Shown here: piece after piece, positions 10,413-19,987 of the stretch
Position numbering within the stretch: the stretch's first letter is position 1
Layout: every line of letters starts with the position of its first letter
NCBI RefSeq assembly: GCF_000971235.1
Contig: NZ_BBMB01000003.1
Span: 1 to 64,000 of the forward strand
DNA: 64,000 nucleotides
Origin: Demequina subtropica
GTDB lineage: Bacteria; Actinomycetota; Actinomycetes; Actinomycetales; Demequinaceae
Direction of reading: 5' to 3'
The notes under the pieces: model-generated
Told to the model about the DNA's origin: nothing
The model's database searches: none
What the model saw: the letters and a program-made list of their open reading frames with translations, nothing else
Position numbers and translations under genes: made by a program

Positions 10413-11771
10413 ATGGCCGGACCGACCCTGATCGAGGGCGGGCACATCGCGACGATGGACGCGGCAGGCACCGAGCTGTCGCGCGGATGGATCGCGGTGC
10501 GCGGAGGACGCATCTTGGGCCTCGGCGAGGGATCCGCCCCGTCCGATGTGCGCGACGCCTTCCCCGATCGCGTCGACGCGCGCGGCGCGCTCGTCACGCC
10601 CGGCCTGGTCAACACGCACCACCACCTCTACCAGTGGCTCACGCGCGGGTGGGCGCAGGACTCGATCCTCTTCGACTGGCTCGTCGCGCTGTACCCCACG
10701 TGGTCGCGCATCGACGAGCGCACCGCGGGGGCCGCGGCCGCCGGCGCGATGGCGGTGCTCGCGCGCTCGGGCTGCTCCACCGTGGGCGACCACCACTACA
10801 TCTTCCCCCACGGCTCGGGCGACATCGTCGGCGCGATCGTCCACGAGTCCGCCGGGCTCGGGCTGCGCCTCCACGCGACGCGCGGCTCGATGGACCTGGG
10901 CGAATCTCAGGGCGGCCTCCCGCCGGACTTCGCCGTCGAGACGACGGACGATGCTCTCGCCGCCTCAGCGGAGGCCGTCACCCGGTACCACGACGCATCG
11001 TTCGACTCGATGGTGCGCGTCGCGATCGCGCCCTGCTCCCCGTTCTCGGTGACGGCGGACCTGCTGCGCGAGTCGGCCGGCCTCGCCCGGTCGCTCGGGG
11101 TGCGCCTTCACACGCACGGCGCGGAGACCGTCGAGGAGGAGGCGTTCTGCCACGAGCGGTTCGGGATGGGACCCACCGACTACCTCGAGTCGCTCGGGTG
11201 GCTGGGATCGGACGTATGGATGGCCCACTGCGTCCATCTGTCGCCCGACGATGTCGCTCGCTTCGCGGCCACCGGCACCGGGGTCGCGCACTGCCCGTCG
11301 TCGAATGCGCGGCTCGCGGCAGGCATCGCGCCGGTGCGCTCCCTGGTGGATGCGGGTGCCCCCGTGGGCCTGGGCGTGGACGGCGCCGCCTCGAACGAGC
11401 ACGGCCGCCTGGGCTCGGAGATCCGTCAGGCCGCGCTGCTCGCGCGCCTGCGCGACGGTGCGGGTGCGATGCCCGTGCGCGATGCGCTCCGCCTCGCGAC
11501 CATGGGCGGCGCTCGGGTGCTCGGGCGGGAGCGGGAGATCGGCTCGCTCGAGGTGGGCAAGCTCGCGGACATCGTGCTGTGGGAGCTGGGCGAGGTCGAG
11601 CATGCCGGGATCGCGGATCCCGTGGCGGCGCTCGGGCTCGGCTCGCTGCCGCGCGTACGACGGATGCTGGTGCAGGGCGACGCCGTGGTGGTGGACGGCG
11701 AGCTGGTCCGCGCCGACTCCCGGGAGATCGCCGGGCGCGTGACGGAGGCCGCAGGGCTGCTGCGCGGCTGA
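10413..11771 (+). CDS. 8-oxoguanine deaminase (amidohydrolase superfamily)
   Basis: A 452-residue metal-dependent deaminase that most likely converts 8-oxoguanine to urate plus ammonia, feeding an oxidised base into urate catabolism. Metal and substrate motifs are NTHHHLYQWLTRGW near the N-terminus, RLHTHG, MAHCVHLS and GVDGAASNE with the metal Asp. The segment HHLYQWLTRGWAQ with LFDWL is characteristic of the 8-oxoguanine deaminase branch as opposed to guanine deaminase, atrazine chlorohydrolase or SAH deaminase. GAGGAG lies 6 nt before the ATG. Its neighbours are the NMT1-type transporter and xanthine dehydrogenase. Superfamily certain, substrate likely. Confidence 0.82.
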   Translation: MAGPTLIEGGHIATMDAAGTELSRGWIAVRGGRILGLGEGSAPSDVRDAFPDRVDARGALVTPGLVNTHHHLYQWLTRGWAQDSILFDWLVALYPTWSRIDERTAGAAAAGAMAVLARSGCSTVGDHHYIFPHGSGDIVGAIVHESAGLGLRLHATRGSMDLGESQGGLPPDFAVETTDDALAASAEAVTRYHDASFDSMVRVAIAPCSPFSVTADLLRESAGLARSLGVRLHTHGAETVEEEAFCHERFGMGPTDYLESLGWLGSDVWMAHCVHLSPDDVARFAATGTGVAHCPSSNARLAAGIAPVRSLVDAGAPVGLGVDGAASNEHGRLGSEIRQAALLARLRDGAGAMPVRDALRLATMGGARVLGREREIGSLEVGKLADIVLWELGEVEHAGIADPVAALGLGSLPRVRRMLVQGDAVVVDGELVRADSREIAGRVTEAAGLLRG

Positions 11772-11884
11772 GAGCGCCCGGCGGGTTCTGGGCGCTGTGC
11801 ACGCCGTGCCCGCGTGCGGGCGTGTCGGCGCGCCGGCGACAGGCTTCATGCGACGTCCTCGCGCCTTTCCTGCACGAGGGGACG

Positions 11885-11923
11885 ACCGGCGCACAGATCA
11901 CCGGCGCACAGATCACCGGCGCA
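11885..11923. repeat. 15-bp tandem repeat, 2.6 copies
   Basis: ACCGGCGCACAGATC twice in a row, then a 9-base partial copy. It lies inside the 192-bp inverted-repeat element. Confidence 0.85.
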
Positions 11924-11948
11924 AGACCAGCCGCGGGCACGGTTGCTC

Positions 11949-11990
11949 GGCGCACGGCGCACGGCGCACGGCGCACGGCGCACGGCGCAG
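11949..11990. repeat. 7-bp tandem repeat, 6 copies
   Basis: GGCGCAC five times in succession plus a sixth unit ending in G. It sits in the loop of the inverted-repeat element and is likely to vary by slippage. Confidence 0.85.
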
Positions 11991-12084
11991 CCTGGGTCCG
12001 GGCTGCGGTCAGAACCTTCGTGCAGGAAAGGTGCGAGGACCTCACCACACACCACAACGCGCCGCGACGACGCGCCGCGCCGCG

Positions 12085-12663
12085 CTATCGCGCCTGCTGC
12101 TTCACCACGAGCAGCCGGTACGTCTGCTCGGACCACCACCGGTGCGTGACCCCGCCCGCGTAGTACACCGAGTCGCCCTCGGCCAGGGCGTGCGCTCGCC
12201 CGTCGAGCTCGGCCACGACGGCCCCCTCGAGCACCAGCACGAACTCGTCCTCCGCGTGCGTGAACACCTCGCCCGGCTCCGAGGCATCCGAGTCGACCAT
12301 GATCGGCGTGAAGGGCCTCGCGCCCCGCGCGAGCGACACCGCGGTGCCGCGCGCGAAGCCCTCGGGTGTGGGGCGGCGCGATCCCGCGCGCACCACCTCG
12401 ATGCGTCGCGGCGCGGAACCGTCCTCCGCCTCGGCCGCCGCGACCAGCTCGACCGGGCTCGTCTCGAGCGCGACCGCGATGCGCCGGAGCGACTGCAGCG
12501 AGAGGTTGGCCAGGCCGCGCTCCACCTGCGACAGGAACGGGTGCGACAGCTCGGTCGCGTCCGCGAGCTGGACCAGCGTGAGCCCACGGGAGCGACGGAG
12601 CTCGCGCAGCCGTGCTCCGAGCCGCGCGGCGGACTCGTCCGGTTCGCCGCCGACTGCGCTCAC
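12085..12663 (-). CDS. XRE-cupin transcriptional regulator
   Basis: A 192-residue regulator with an N-terminal Cro/C1 helix-turn-helix (about residues 15-70, LRRSRGLTLVQLADATELS then SQVERGLANLS) and a C-terminal cupin sensor (FTHAEDEFVLVLEGAVVAEL, EGDSVYYAGGVTHRW). Members sense small metabolites through the cupin pocket and usually control the operon they sit in. The GTG starts 2 nt after the stop of an ABC permease, with GAGGG upstream, so it is the last gene of the ABC operon. It is the best candidate to bind the ATGT-N11-ACAT dyads in this island (inference). Confidence 0.85.
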   Translation of the reverse strand: MSAVGGEPDESAARLGARLRELRRSRGLTLVQLADATELSHPFLSQVERGLANLSLQSLRRIAVALETSPVELVAAAEAEDGSAPRRIEVVRAGSRRPTPEGFARGTAVSLARGARPFTPIMVDSDASEPGEVFTHAEDEFVLVLEGAVVAELDGRAHALAEGDSVYYAGGVTHRWWSEQTYRLLVVKQQAR

Positions 12664-12665
12664 GC

Positions 12666-13544
12666 CTAGACCCTCTTCTCCGGATGCATCCCCATGCGGG
12701 CGAGCACCGTGTTCTCGACGATCGCCACGAGGTTGTAGAGGACGAGCGAGACGCCGGTCACCACGACCACGGACGCCCACAGCTCGTCGAACTTCGCCCC
12801 GGTAGCGTAGCCGTAGATGACGCCGCCGATGCCGCCACCGGTGGCGAGCCACTCGGCGAGCAGCGCACCCGTGATGGCGCCCGGAACCGAGACGCGCACC
12901 GCGGCGAAGAAGGCCGGGAGGGACGCGGGCAGGGCCACCGTGGTGAGCTGCTTCATGGGGCTGCCGCCGTAGACCTCGACCACCTCGAGCGCCTGGGTGG
13001 AGGCCTGCTTGAGGCCGAAGGCGATGTTCACCAGCGCCGGGAACAGCACCACGATGCCGCCCATGACCGCCACCGTCATGAACTCGCGCCCGAAGATCAT
13101 GATGATCACCGGGGCGAACGCGATGAGGGGCACCGAGCGCAGCAGCAGCGCGAGCGGCATCGCCGCGTGCTCGAACCCCTTGGAGAGACGGAAACCGATG
13201 GCGCCGAGGAGCGCCAGCAGAAGGCCGGCGACGAAGCCGACCGTCGCGTCGCGCATCGTGATCGCGAGGTTCGACGCGATCTCCGCCCGGTTCTCGGCCG
13301 CGTCCTCCTCCACGAAGAAGAAGTTCCACACGTCCACGGGCCCCTTCGCCACATAGGGCGAGAGGTCGGAGACCCACAGCACGATCTGCCACATCGCGAC
13401 CACCGCCACGAGCGTGAGGACGAACGTGAGCAGCGACGAGCCGAGCGACTTGAGCGTCGCCTGGCGCGCCTGGCGGCGCACCTTGTCGGCGAGCTCGGTG
13501 ACCTGCGGGTTGGCCGGCAGCGTGGTCGAGGTGACATCCGTCAT
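12666..13544 (-). CDS. ABC transporter permease (SsuC/TauC-like), second copy
   Basis: A 292-residue inner-membrane permease with about six transmembrane helices and the BPD_transp_1 EAA-type loop (EVYGGSPMKQLTTVALPASLP). It pairs with the adjacent permease, ATPase and NMT1-type binding protein as an importer of small organic solutes. The ATG overlaps the upstream permease stop by 4 bp. The context (8-oxoguanine deaminase, xanthine dehydrogenase) suggests a purine or a purine breakdown product as cargo, not a sulfonate. This is inference. Confidence 0.85.
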   Translation of the reverse strand: MTDVTSTTLPANPQVTELADKVRRQARQATLKSLGSSLLTFVLTLVAVVAMWQIVLWVSDLSPYVAKGPVDVWNFFFVEEDAAENRAEIASNLAITMRDATVGFVAGLLLALLGAIGFRLSKGFEHAAMPLALLLRSVPLIAFAPVIIMIFGREFMTVAVMGGIVVLFPALVNIAFGLKQASTQALEVVEVYGGSPMKQLTTVALPASLPAFFAAVRVSVPGAITGALLAEWLATGGGIGGVIYGYATGAKFDELWASVVVVTGVSLVLYNLVAIVENTVLARMGMHPEKRV

Positions 13545-14338
13545 GCCTCGGCTCCCTTCGCCCAGGGGGTCGCGAGCCGCGTGAGCAGCCCGACCAGGAG
13601 GTACAGCGTGAGGGCGATCGCGCCCGAGGCGAGGGCGATGCCCCACACCCGCGGCGAGTTCAGCTGCTGCTGCGCGATGATCATCGCCGTGGCGACCCCC
13701 GTCTCGACCTTGCCGAAGTACTCGCCGAGCACCGCACCCAGGAAGGCCGCGGGCACCGCGATCTGAAGCGCGGTGAGCACCGCGGGCATCGCGGAGATCA
13801 CGCGCACCTTGCGCAGCTGGGTGAAGGCGTTGCCGCCGTAGACGTGGACGACGTCGAGGCTCGACTTGTCCGCCGCGTGCAGACCCAGCAGCGATCCCAC
13901 GACCGTGGTGAAGAACACGCTCAGCGCCGCGATGAAGATCGCGGTGCCCGAGGGCTCTCCCTTCTTGGGCACCTCGAAGATCAGCACCAGCAGCGGCCCG
14001 ATCGCGACGATCGGGATGCAGTACGAGATGACCGCGAGCTGCATGACCGCGCCCTCGAGCTTGGGAAGCACCATCACCATCGCGGCGAGCACAAGGGCCA
14101 CGCCGTTGCCCCACAGGTAGCCCTGGAGCGCCTCGTTGAGCGTCACCGAGAAGTGCGTGACGTAGAACTCCCAGCCGATGGTGCCGTACTCCTGGATCAC
14201 CTGCCACGGCGTCGGGATCGCCTTGGTGTCGCCCGAGCCGACGTTCGCGAAGATCGTCACCGAGGAGATCCACCAGAACGCGACGAGGCCGGTGGTGCTG
14301 AGCAGGACGATGGCCCACGACGGGAGCCGGCGATCCAT
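13541..14338 (-). CDS. ABC transporter permease (SsuC/TauC-like), first copy
   Basis: A 265-residue permease of the same family. It has an N-terminal helix (WAIVLLSTTGLVAFWWISS), further hydrophobic segments and the cytoplasmic EAA-like loop (VHVYGGNAFTQLRKVRVISAMP). Two distinct permeases indicate a heterodimeric channel. The start codon shares one base with the stop of the ATPase gene (TGATG), and the end overlaps the next permease by 4 bp, so translation is coupled. Confidence 0.85.
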   Translation of the reverse strand: MDRRLPSWAIVLLSTTGLVAFWWISSVTIFANVGSGDTKAIPTPWQVIQEYGTIGWEFYVTHFSVTLNEALQGYLWGNGVALVLAAMVMVLPKLEGAVMQLAVISYCIPIVAIGPLLVLIFEVPKKGEPSGTAIFIAALSVFFTTVVGSLLGLHAADKSSLDVVHVYGGNAFTQLRKVRVISAMPAVLTALQIAVPAAFLGAVLGEYFGKVETGVATAMIIAQQQLNSPRVWGIALASGAIALTLYLLVGLLTRLATPWAKGAEA

Positions 14339-15162
14339 CAGTCGTCCTCGGTGGCCGCGCCGCCGGCGCCGAAGAGCAGCTCCGACGCCTGGTCCACGTA
14401 GGCGTGGAACTCGGGGCTGCGCTGGATGTCGGGTGTGCGAGGGCGCGGCAGGTCGATCTCCATGACCTCCTTGACCCGGCCGGGCCTGGGGCTCATGACC
14501 GCGACCTGGTCCGCGAGGAAGATCGCCTCGGTGATGCCGTGCGTCACCAGCAGCGTGGTCGCGGGCTTGGCCGCGAGGATGCGCATGAGCTCGAGGTTGA
14601 GGCGCTGCCGCGTCATGTCGTCGAGCGCGCCGAACGGCTCGTCGAGCAGGAGCACCGAGGGCTTGAGCACCAGCGCACGCGCGATGGACACGCGCTGGCG
14701 CATGCCGCCCGAGAGCTGCGAGGGCTTGGCCTTCTCGAAGCCCGTGAGGCCCACGAGCGCGATGAGCTCCTCGATGTAGTCGTGGTCGACGTCCTTGCCG
14801 GCGACCTCGAACGGAAGCTTGATGTTGTTGTAGACCGAACGCCACGGCAGCAGCGCGCTGTCTTGGAACGCGATGCCGAGCTCGTTGTAGGCGCGCAGGT
14901 CCTTCGGGGACCGTCCGTCGACGCGCGTGGTGCCGCTCGTGGGCTCCTCGAGCCCCGCGAGGATGCGCAGGATGGTCGACTTGCCGCAGCCCGACGGGCC
15001 GAGCAGCGCGAGGAACGATCCGCGCTCGGTGTGGAGGTTGGCGTCCTGGAGCGCGGTGACGGTCTTCTTCCCGGAGGTGAAGACCTTGGTGAGGCCGGAG
15101 ATCTGCAGGCCGGTGCCCGGGGCGGTCTCGCCCCGGGCACCGGACTCGGTGACGTCGGTCAC
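14338..15162 (-). CDS. ABC transporter ATP-binding protein (SsuB/TauB-like)
   Basis: A 274-residue ATPase with Walker [11 protein letters not shown]-loop [12 protein letters not shown], signature LSGGMRQR, Walker [13 protein letters not shown] and the switch His in VTHGITEA. It powers the adjoining importer at the cytoplasmic face. The GTG start has only a weak ribosome site and lies 15 nt after the binding-protein gene. Nothing is missing from the catalytic set. Confidence 0.9.
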   Translation of the reverse strand: MTDVTESGARGETAPGTGLQISGLTKVFTSGKKTVTALQDANLHTERGSFLALLGPSGCGKSTILRILAGLEEPTSGTTRVDGRSPKDLRAYNELGIAFQDSALLPWRSVYNNIKLPFEVAGKDVDHDYIEELIALVGLTGFEKAKPSQLSGGMRQRVSIARALVLKPSVLLLDEPFGALDDMTRQRLNLELMRILAAKPATTLLVTHGITEAIFLADQVAVMSPRPGRVKEVMEIDLPRPRTPDIQRSPEFHAYVDQASELLFGAGGAATEDD

Positions 15163-15177
15163 TGTGATGCTCGCAGA

Positions 15178-16284
15178 TCAGCCCGCGTAGGCGATGAGCT
15201 CGGGGTGCTCCTCGTAGACCTCGGCCAGCAGGCTGAGGTCGAAGAGGTCCGAGGCCTCGAGCTCGATGCCCGCGCCGGCGAGCGACGCGAGGGTCGAGGC
15301 CTGGAGCTCGTCCGAGATGGTGAAGAGGCCGTTCGCGACCGTCTCCTCCGAGACGACCAGGTCCTCGGCCTGCGCGATCGCGCCCGCCTCGGAGTTGGCG
15401 GGGTCGAGGCCCAGGTCCGCGCCGTAGACCTCGTACGCGAGACGCGCACCCTCGGCCGGGTCGTTGACCGCGTCGGTCCAGCCGAGGATCTCGGCGTACA
15501 GGAACGCCTTGAGCGCGTCGCGGTTCTCCGCGATCGACTGGTCGGTGACCGTGATGGTCTCCGCGACGAACGGCAGGCCGTTGTCCGCGAAGGGCAGGTT
15601 CACCGTGTCGTAGCCGGCGGCCTCGACGGTGATGGACTCGTTGGTGAGGTAGGCGATGAAGCCGTCGACCTCGCCGTTGGTGAGCGGCGCCGGGTCGTAC
15701 TCGACGGGGACGATGGTGACGTCGTCGGCGGTCAGGCCGTTGGCGGCGAGGAGCGCCTCGAACAGCGAGGTGTTGGACGCCTGGACGCCGATCTTCTTGC
15801 CGACCATGTCATCGACCGTCGCGATGTTGCCGCCGTCAGCGAGCGACAGGACCGTGAAGGGGTTCTTCTGGTAGGTGGTGCCGATGATCTTGAGCGGCGC
15901 CTCCTCGGCGGCGACCGCCGAGCCGATCGAGACGGCGTCCGAGAGCGCGACGTCCGCGGTGCCCGAGAGCAGCTCGGCCGCACCGGTCGACGGGCCGGGG
16001 GTCAGGGAGACCGAGGCGAAGCCCGCGTCGGTGTAGTAGCCGTTCGCGTCGGCGAAGAACTCGCCCGAGAACTCCTCGTTCTTGATCCACGACAGCTGGA
16101 CGGCGAAGTCGCCGTAGGTGCCGGGCTCGACCGCCGCGGTGGTCTCCTCGGTGGTGCCCGCGGCACCGGTGGGCGAGCCCTCGGGCTCCGCCTCGCTCGA
16201 CGAGCAGCCCGCGAGCGCGAGCGCCGCGACTGCCGCGGTGGCGACGGCGGCCGTGCGGCCCGCCTTGCCGGTGATGAAACGCAT
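15178..16284 (-). CDS. NMT1/THI5-like substrate-binding lipoprotein
   Basis: A 368-residue periplasmic-type binding protein anchored by a lipobox (ALALAGC, Cys about residue 27) after a basic and hydrophobic signal. An acidic/Thr linker (EPEGSPTGAAGTTEETTAAV) precedes the SBP fold, which carries typical NMT1 features (LSWIKNEEFSGEFFADANGYY; DDMVGKKIGVQASNT). The family binds sulfonates, thiamine precursors, riboflavin or purine-related ligands. Gene context favours the last. GAGGGAG lies 5 nt before the ATG. It heads the five-gene operon and diverges from xanthine dehydrogenase. Confidence 0.87.
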   Translation of the reverse strand: MRFITGKAGRTAAVATAAVAALALAGCSSSEAEPEGSPTGAAGTTEETTAAVEPGTYGDFAVQLSWIKNEEFSGEFFADANGYYTDAGFASVSLTPGPSTGAAELLSGTADVALSDAVSIGSAVAAEEAPLKIIGTTYQKNPFTVLSLADGGNIATVDDMVGKKIGVQASNTSLFEALLAANGLTADDVTIVPVEYDPAPLTNGEVDGFIAYLTNESITVEAAGYDTVNLPFADNGLPFVAETITVTDQSIAENRDALKAFLYAEILGWTDAVNDPAEGARLAYEVYGADLGLDPANSEAGAIAQAEDLVVSEETVANGLFTISDELQASTLASLAGAGIELEASDLFDLSLLAEVYEEHPELIAYAG

Positions 16285-16396
16285 GGTGTCTCCCTCGTGG
16301 AATGGACGCGTGGTCCGCCGCGAGCGCAGGGTGGTGGGGCAGCCTCCCGCGGCAGCCGGACACATACGTCCGGCACGTCGCCGATGACGTTATGGA

Positions 16397-16415
16397 ATGT
16401 AGATTTCATGAACAT
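16397..16415. promoter_or_regulatory. ATGT-N11-ACAT operator-like dyad, transporter/xanthine dehydrogenase divergent promoter
   Basis: ATGTAGATTTCATGAACAT, arms pairing at 6 of 8 positions. It lies between a possible -10 for the ABC operon (TAACGT, 16392-16387) and one for the dehydrogenase (TAAATT, 16438-16443), so a bound protein could act on both. It matches the site before urate oxidase at 15 of 19 positions. Confidence 0.55.
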
Positions 16416-16517
16416 GCGTGTTTGTGTTTCGCCCTCGTAAATTCCGGGTTCCGTGACACAAGCGTGACTTTCGGGCGTGGCAGACTCGCCGGAAAAGTCC
16501 GGTCGGAAGGAGGCGTG

Positions 16518-17318
16518 ATGGATCTGACAGCGGTCGCGAGCTACCGCCGCGCCACCACCCGCGAAGACCTTGCACTGGCCCCCGGCGAGCGCTTCCTCGC
16601 GGGAGGCACGTGGCTGTTCTCCGAGCCGAACCGCGACGTCACGGGCCTCGTGGACCTGGCGGGCATGGGGTGGCCGGGCCTCGAGGTGAGCCAAGACGGC
16701 CTCACCATCGGCGCGACCTGCACCATCGCGGACCTGCTCGCCCTGCCCCCGCACGTGGGCTGGACCGCGCAGCCCCTGTTCGCCGACGCCGCGAACGCGC
16801 TGCTCGCAAGCTTCAAGATCTGGAACGAGGCGACCGTGGTCGGCAACATCTGTCGCGGCTTCTCCGCCGCCGCGATGCTCGCCGCGTGCGTCACCCTCGA
16901 CGCCGACGCCGTGATCTGGACCGCCGCCGGCGAGGAGCGCATCGTCCCCGTCGCCTCGCTGCCCACCGGGAACGGCACCACCACGCTCGCGCATGGCGAC
17001 CTGGTGCGCGAGGTGCGCATCGGCACCGATGCCCTCCGCGCGCGCACCGCCCTTCGCAAGCTTGCGCTGGCGGAGCTGGGTCGTTCGGGCGCCGTCGTGA
17101 CCGGCCGCGCTCACGACGACGGACGCACCGTCATCGTCATCACCGCAGCCACGCTCACCCCCACCGTGCTGAGGTACGAGGCCCCGCCCGCACCCGACCG
17201 GGTGCGGGACGATGCGCGCGCGGCCGACGGCTACTACACCGACGCCCTGGGCGCCGCGGACTGGCGCCGGCACGTCGCGGGCGTGCTCGCGGCCGAGGTC
17301 GCGGAGGGGCTCGCATGA
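16518..17318 (+). CDS. Xanthine dehydrogenase FAD-binding subunit
   Basis: A 266-residue FAD-domain protein of the molybdenum hydroxylase family that passes electrons from the 2Fe-2S clusters to NAD+ or another acceptor. The FAD motifs are [15 protein letters not shown], the [11 protein letters not shown] segment and [13 protein letters not shown]. The C-terminal flavoprotein domain is shorter than usual. AAGGAGG precedes the ATG by 4 nt. The end overlaps the start of the large subunit by ATGA, so the two form a complex made stoichiometrically. Confidence 0.85.
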   Translation: MDLTAVASYRRATTREDLALAPGERFLAGGTWLFSEPNRDVTGLVDLAGMGWPGLEVSQDGLTIGATCTIADLLALPPHVGWTAQPLFADAANALLASFKIWNEATVVGNICRGFSAAAMLAACVTLDADAVIWTAAGEERIVPVASLPTGNGTTTLAHGDLVREVRIGTDALRARTALRKLALAELGRSGAVVTGRAHDDGRTVIVITAATLTPTVLRYEAPPAPDRVRDDARAADGYYTDALGAADWRRHVAGVLAAEVAEGLA

Positions 17319-19987
17319 GGATGGACGTCGACGGCGCGCCCGTCGAGGGCGAGCCCGCGCCGGGCCAGTGCCTGCGCACGTACCTGCGCGACCAGGGCCG
17401 CTTCGAGGTGAAGAAGGGCTGCGACGCGGGCGACTGCGGCGCGTGCACCGTGCTGGTCGACGGCCGCCCGGTGCATTCGTGCCTCTACCCCGCGGTCCGT
17501 GCCGAAGGCAGGGACGTGACCACCGCCGGAGGCCTCGCGCCTGGCGACGTGGCGCACGCGGTCCAGGAATCGTTCGCACGCCACTTCGCCTTCCAGTGCG
17601 GCTTCTGCACGCCCGGCATGACCGTCACCGCCTCGACGCTCACCGAGGACGACCTCGACGACCTCGACCGCCGCCTCAAGGGCAACCTGTGCCGCTGCAC
17701 GGGCTACCGGCCCATCCGCGAGGCCGTGGAGCACGCGGTCCGCGGCTGCGGCGGGGAGTGCGTGGGGTGCCCGGGCGGGACGGACGATGCGCCGGCGCCG
17801 GCGGGCACAAACGCGCGGCCGCCCGCGGCGGACCGCGTGGTGCAGGGGCGAGAGCCGTACACGTTCGACGTCGACGTGCCCGGCCTCACCCACCTGAAGG
17901 TGCTCGGATCGCCCCACGCTCACGCGCGCATCGTCTCCATCGACGCGACGGAGGCGCTCGCGATCCCGGGCGTCCACGCGGTCCTCACCCACGAGGACGC
18001 GCCCGTGACCCGCTACTCGACCGCGCGCCACGCGAACCGGCTCGACGACCCTCGCGACACCCGCATCCTCGACTCCACGGTGCGCTTCCGCGGCCAGCGC
18101 GTCGCGGCCGTGGTCGCGGACACGCCCGCCCTCGCGGAGGCGGGCTGCGCCGCGCTGCGCGTCGATTACGAGGTCCTACCCGCCGTGCTCGATCCAGAGG
18201 AGGCCCGCTCGCCCGGCGCACCCCTGGTGCACCCGGGCCTGACCCCGGAGGACGGGGTCGAGGACGCGTCACGCAACGTCGTCGCGTCCTGGCGGGGCGC
18301 CTACGGCAACGTCGGACGAGGCCTCGCACGGTCCACCGTCGTCGCGACCGGCACCTGGTCGAACGCACGCGTCAGCCACGCGCAGCTCGAGACGCACGGC
18401 TCGATCGGCTGGATCGCCGACGACGGCCGCCTCACCTTGCGCACCAGCAGCCAGGTGCCGTTCCTGACCCGCGACGAGCTCGCGGTGGTGCTCGACCTCG
18501 ACCCCACCACGGTGCGCGTGTTCGCCGCGCGCGTCGGCGGCGGCTTCGGCGGCAAGCAGGAGATCTTCACCGAGGACATCGTGGCGCTGGCCGTGCTGCG
18601 GACCGGCCGTCCGGTGGCGTACGAGATGACGCGCGAGGAGGAGTTCGTGCGCACCGCGACGCGCCACCCCTTCCGGGTCACCGCGACGCTCGGGGCCGAC
18701 TCCGACGGCCGGCTCACCGCCATGGACATCGAGGTGCTGTCCAACACCGGCGCGTACGGCAACCACGCGATCGGCGTGATGTTCCACGGGTGCGCCGAGT
18801 CGCTCGAGGCGTACCGCTCACCCGCCAAGCGCCTGCATGCCGAGGTGGTCTACACGAACACCACCCCCGCCGGCGCCTTCCGCGGCTACGGGCTGGGGCA
18901 GGTGATCTTCGCGGTCGAGTCCGCTCTCGACGAGCTCGCCCTGCAGCTGGGGATCGACCCGTTCGAGCTGCGCCGCATCAACGCGGTGCGCGACGGCGAC
19001 AAGCTCGGCGTGACCGAGCGGCGCCACCACGAGGACCTCATCTTCGGCTCGTACGGCCTGGACCAGTGCCTCGACCTCGCCCAGGCGGCGCTGGTGCGCG
19101 GCAACGGCGTCGAGGCTCCGGAGGGTTGGGCCGTGGGCGAGGGCATGGCGCTCAGCATGATCGCGACCATCCCGCCGCGCGGGCACCCCGCGACCGCCGC
19201 GGTCACCGCGTTCCCCGACGGCACGGTCGAGGTCGCGGCCGGCACCGTCGAGTTCGGCAACGGGACGCACACCGTGCTCGCACAGCTGGCGGCGGAGGTG
19301 CTGGGCCGCTCGCCCGCGGCGGTGCGGCTGCGTACGTCGGACACGGACGCCACCACCCACGACACGGGCGCGTGGGGCTCCACCGGCATCACGGTGGCGG
19401 GCAAGGCGGTGCACGCCGCGGCCGTCGCGCTGCGCGAGCTGCTCGACGACGGCGCGGAGATCCCCGAGGAGGGGCTCACCGCGCATGGCGAGACCGATGG
19501 CAAGATCCGCTCGCTCGCGTTCAACGTCCACGCCGCGCGGGTGGCCGTCGATGTCGAGACGGGCCGCGTGCGGATCCTCCAGTCGGTCCAGGCCGCGGAC
19601 GCGGGCGTGGTCCTCAACCCCGCGCAGTGCCGGGGCCAGATCGAGGGCGGCGTCGCGCAGGGCATCGGCTCCGCGCTGTACGAGGAGGTCCTCGTCGGCG
19701 ACCAGGGCTCGCCCACCAACCCGGCCTTCCGCGTCTACCGCGTGCCGCAGATCGCGGACGTCCCCGAGACCGAGGTGTACTTCGCGGAGACCTCGGACTC
19801 GCTCGGCCCCCTGGGCGCGAAGTCGATGTCCGAGTCGCCGTACAACCCGGTCGCGCCAGCCCTGGCGAACGCGATCCGCCGGGCGATCGGGGTGCGCCCG
19901 ATGGAGGTGCCGATGACGCGCGACCGCGTGTGGCGCCTCGCCGCCTCGGCTCGCGGCCGGGACGCTCAGTCCTCGGACCTCCGATGA
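17315..19987 (+). CDS. Xanthine dehydrogenase, fused 2Fe-2S and molybdopterin subunit
   Basis: An 890-residue fusion that hydroxylates hypoxanthine and xanthine to urate. Residues 1-140 are the iron-sulfur part: plant-type cluster Cys36, 41, 44, 56 and second cluster Cys95, 98, 126, 128. From about 165 on is the molybdopterin part with [15 protein letters not shown] and [17 protein letters not shown]. The catalytic Glu is retained in GAKSMSES near the C-terminus. The linker has three extra cysteines (145, 149, 152). Translation is coupled to the FAD gene. Its last 22 bp overlap the convergent xdhC-like gene. The substrate is inferred from the purine context. Confidence 0.85.
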   Translation: MRMDVDGAPVEGEPAPGQCLRTYLRDQGRFEVKKGCDAGDCGACTVLVDGRPVHSCLYPAVRAEGRDVTTAGGLAPGDVAHAVQESFARHFAFQCGFCTPGMTVTASTLTEDDLDDLDRRLKGNLCRCTGYRPIREAVEHAVRGCGGECVGCPGGTDDAPAPAGTNARPPAADRVVQGREPYTFDVDVPGLTHLKVLGSPHAHARIVSIDATEALAIPGVHAVLTHEDAPVTRYSTARHANRLDDPRDTRILDSTVRFRGQRVAAVVADTPALAEAGCAALRVDYEVLPAVLDPEEARSPGAPLVHPGLTPEDGVEDASRNVVASWRGAYGNVGRGLARSTVVATGTWSNARVSHAQLETHGSIGWIADDGRLTLRTSSQVPFLTRDELAVVLDLDPTTVRVFAARVGGGFGGKQEIFTEDIVALAVLRTGRPVAYEMTREEEFVRTATRHPFRVTATLGADSDGRLTAMDIEVLSNTGAYGNHAIGVMFHGCAESLEAYRSPAKRLHAEVVYTNTTPAGAFRGYGLGQVIFAVESALDELALQLGIDPFELRRINAVRDGDKLGVTERRHHEDLIFGSYGLDQCLDLAQAALVRGNGVEAPEGWAVGEGMALSMIATIPPRGHPATAAVTAFPDGTVEVAAGTVEFGNGTHTVLAQLAAEVLGRSPAAVRLRTSDTDATTHDTGAWGSTGITVAGKAVHAAAVALRELLDDGAEIPEEGLTAHGETDGKIRSLAFNVHAARVAVDVETGRVRILQSVQAADAGVVLNPAQCRGQIEGGVAQGIGSALYEEVLVGDQGSPTNPAFRVYRVPQIADVPETEVYFAETSDSLGPLGAKSMSESPYNPVAPALANAIRRAIGVRPMEVPMTRDRVWRLAASARGRDAQSSDLR

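Larger units (their letters stand above)
11852..12043. repeat. Inverted repeat (29-bp arms) enclosing two short tandem repeats
   Basis: The 313 bases between the 8-oxoguanine deaminase and the XRE regulator hold no gene. They contain 29-bp arms at 11852-11880 and 12015-12043 that are inverted copies matching at 26 of 29 positions (core CCTTTCCTGCACGA). Between the arms lie a 15-bp direct repeat and a 7-bp array. No target-site duplication is evident and no transposase is nearby. It could be a MITE-like or REP-like element or a structured RNA. Confidence 0.7.

Noticed and set aside
11885..11990. Repeat array as a CRISPR
   Set aside because: Repeat units are contiguous, only 15 and 7 bp, with no spacers and no cas genes.
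11852..12043. Insertion sequence
   Set aside because: Terminal-repeat-like arms exist, but there is no transposase and no clear target duplication.
16416..16517. Purine or xanthine (NMT1-type) riboswitch before xanthine dehydrogenase or the importer
   Set aside because: Only a short CCGGA/TCCGG hairpin is visible; I cannot recognise a conserved aptamer core.
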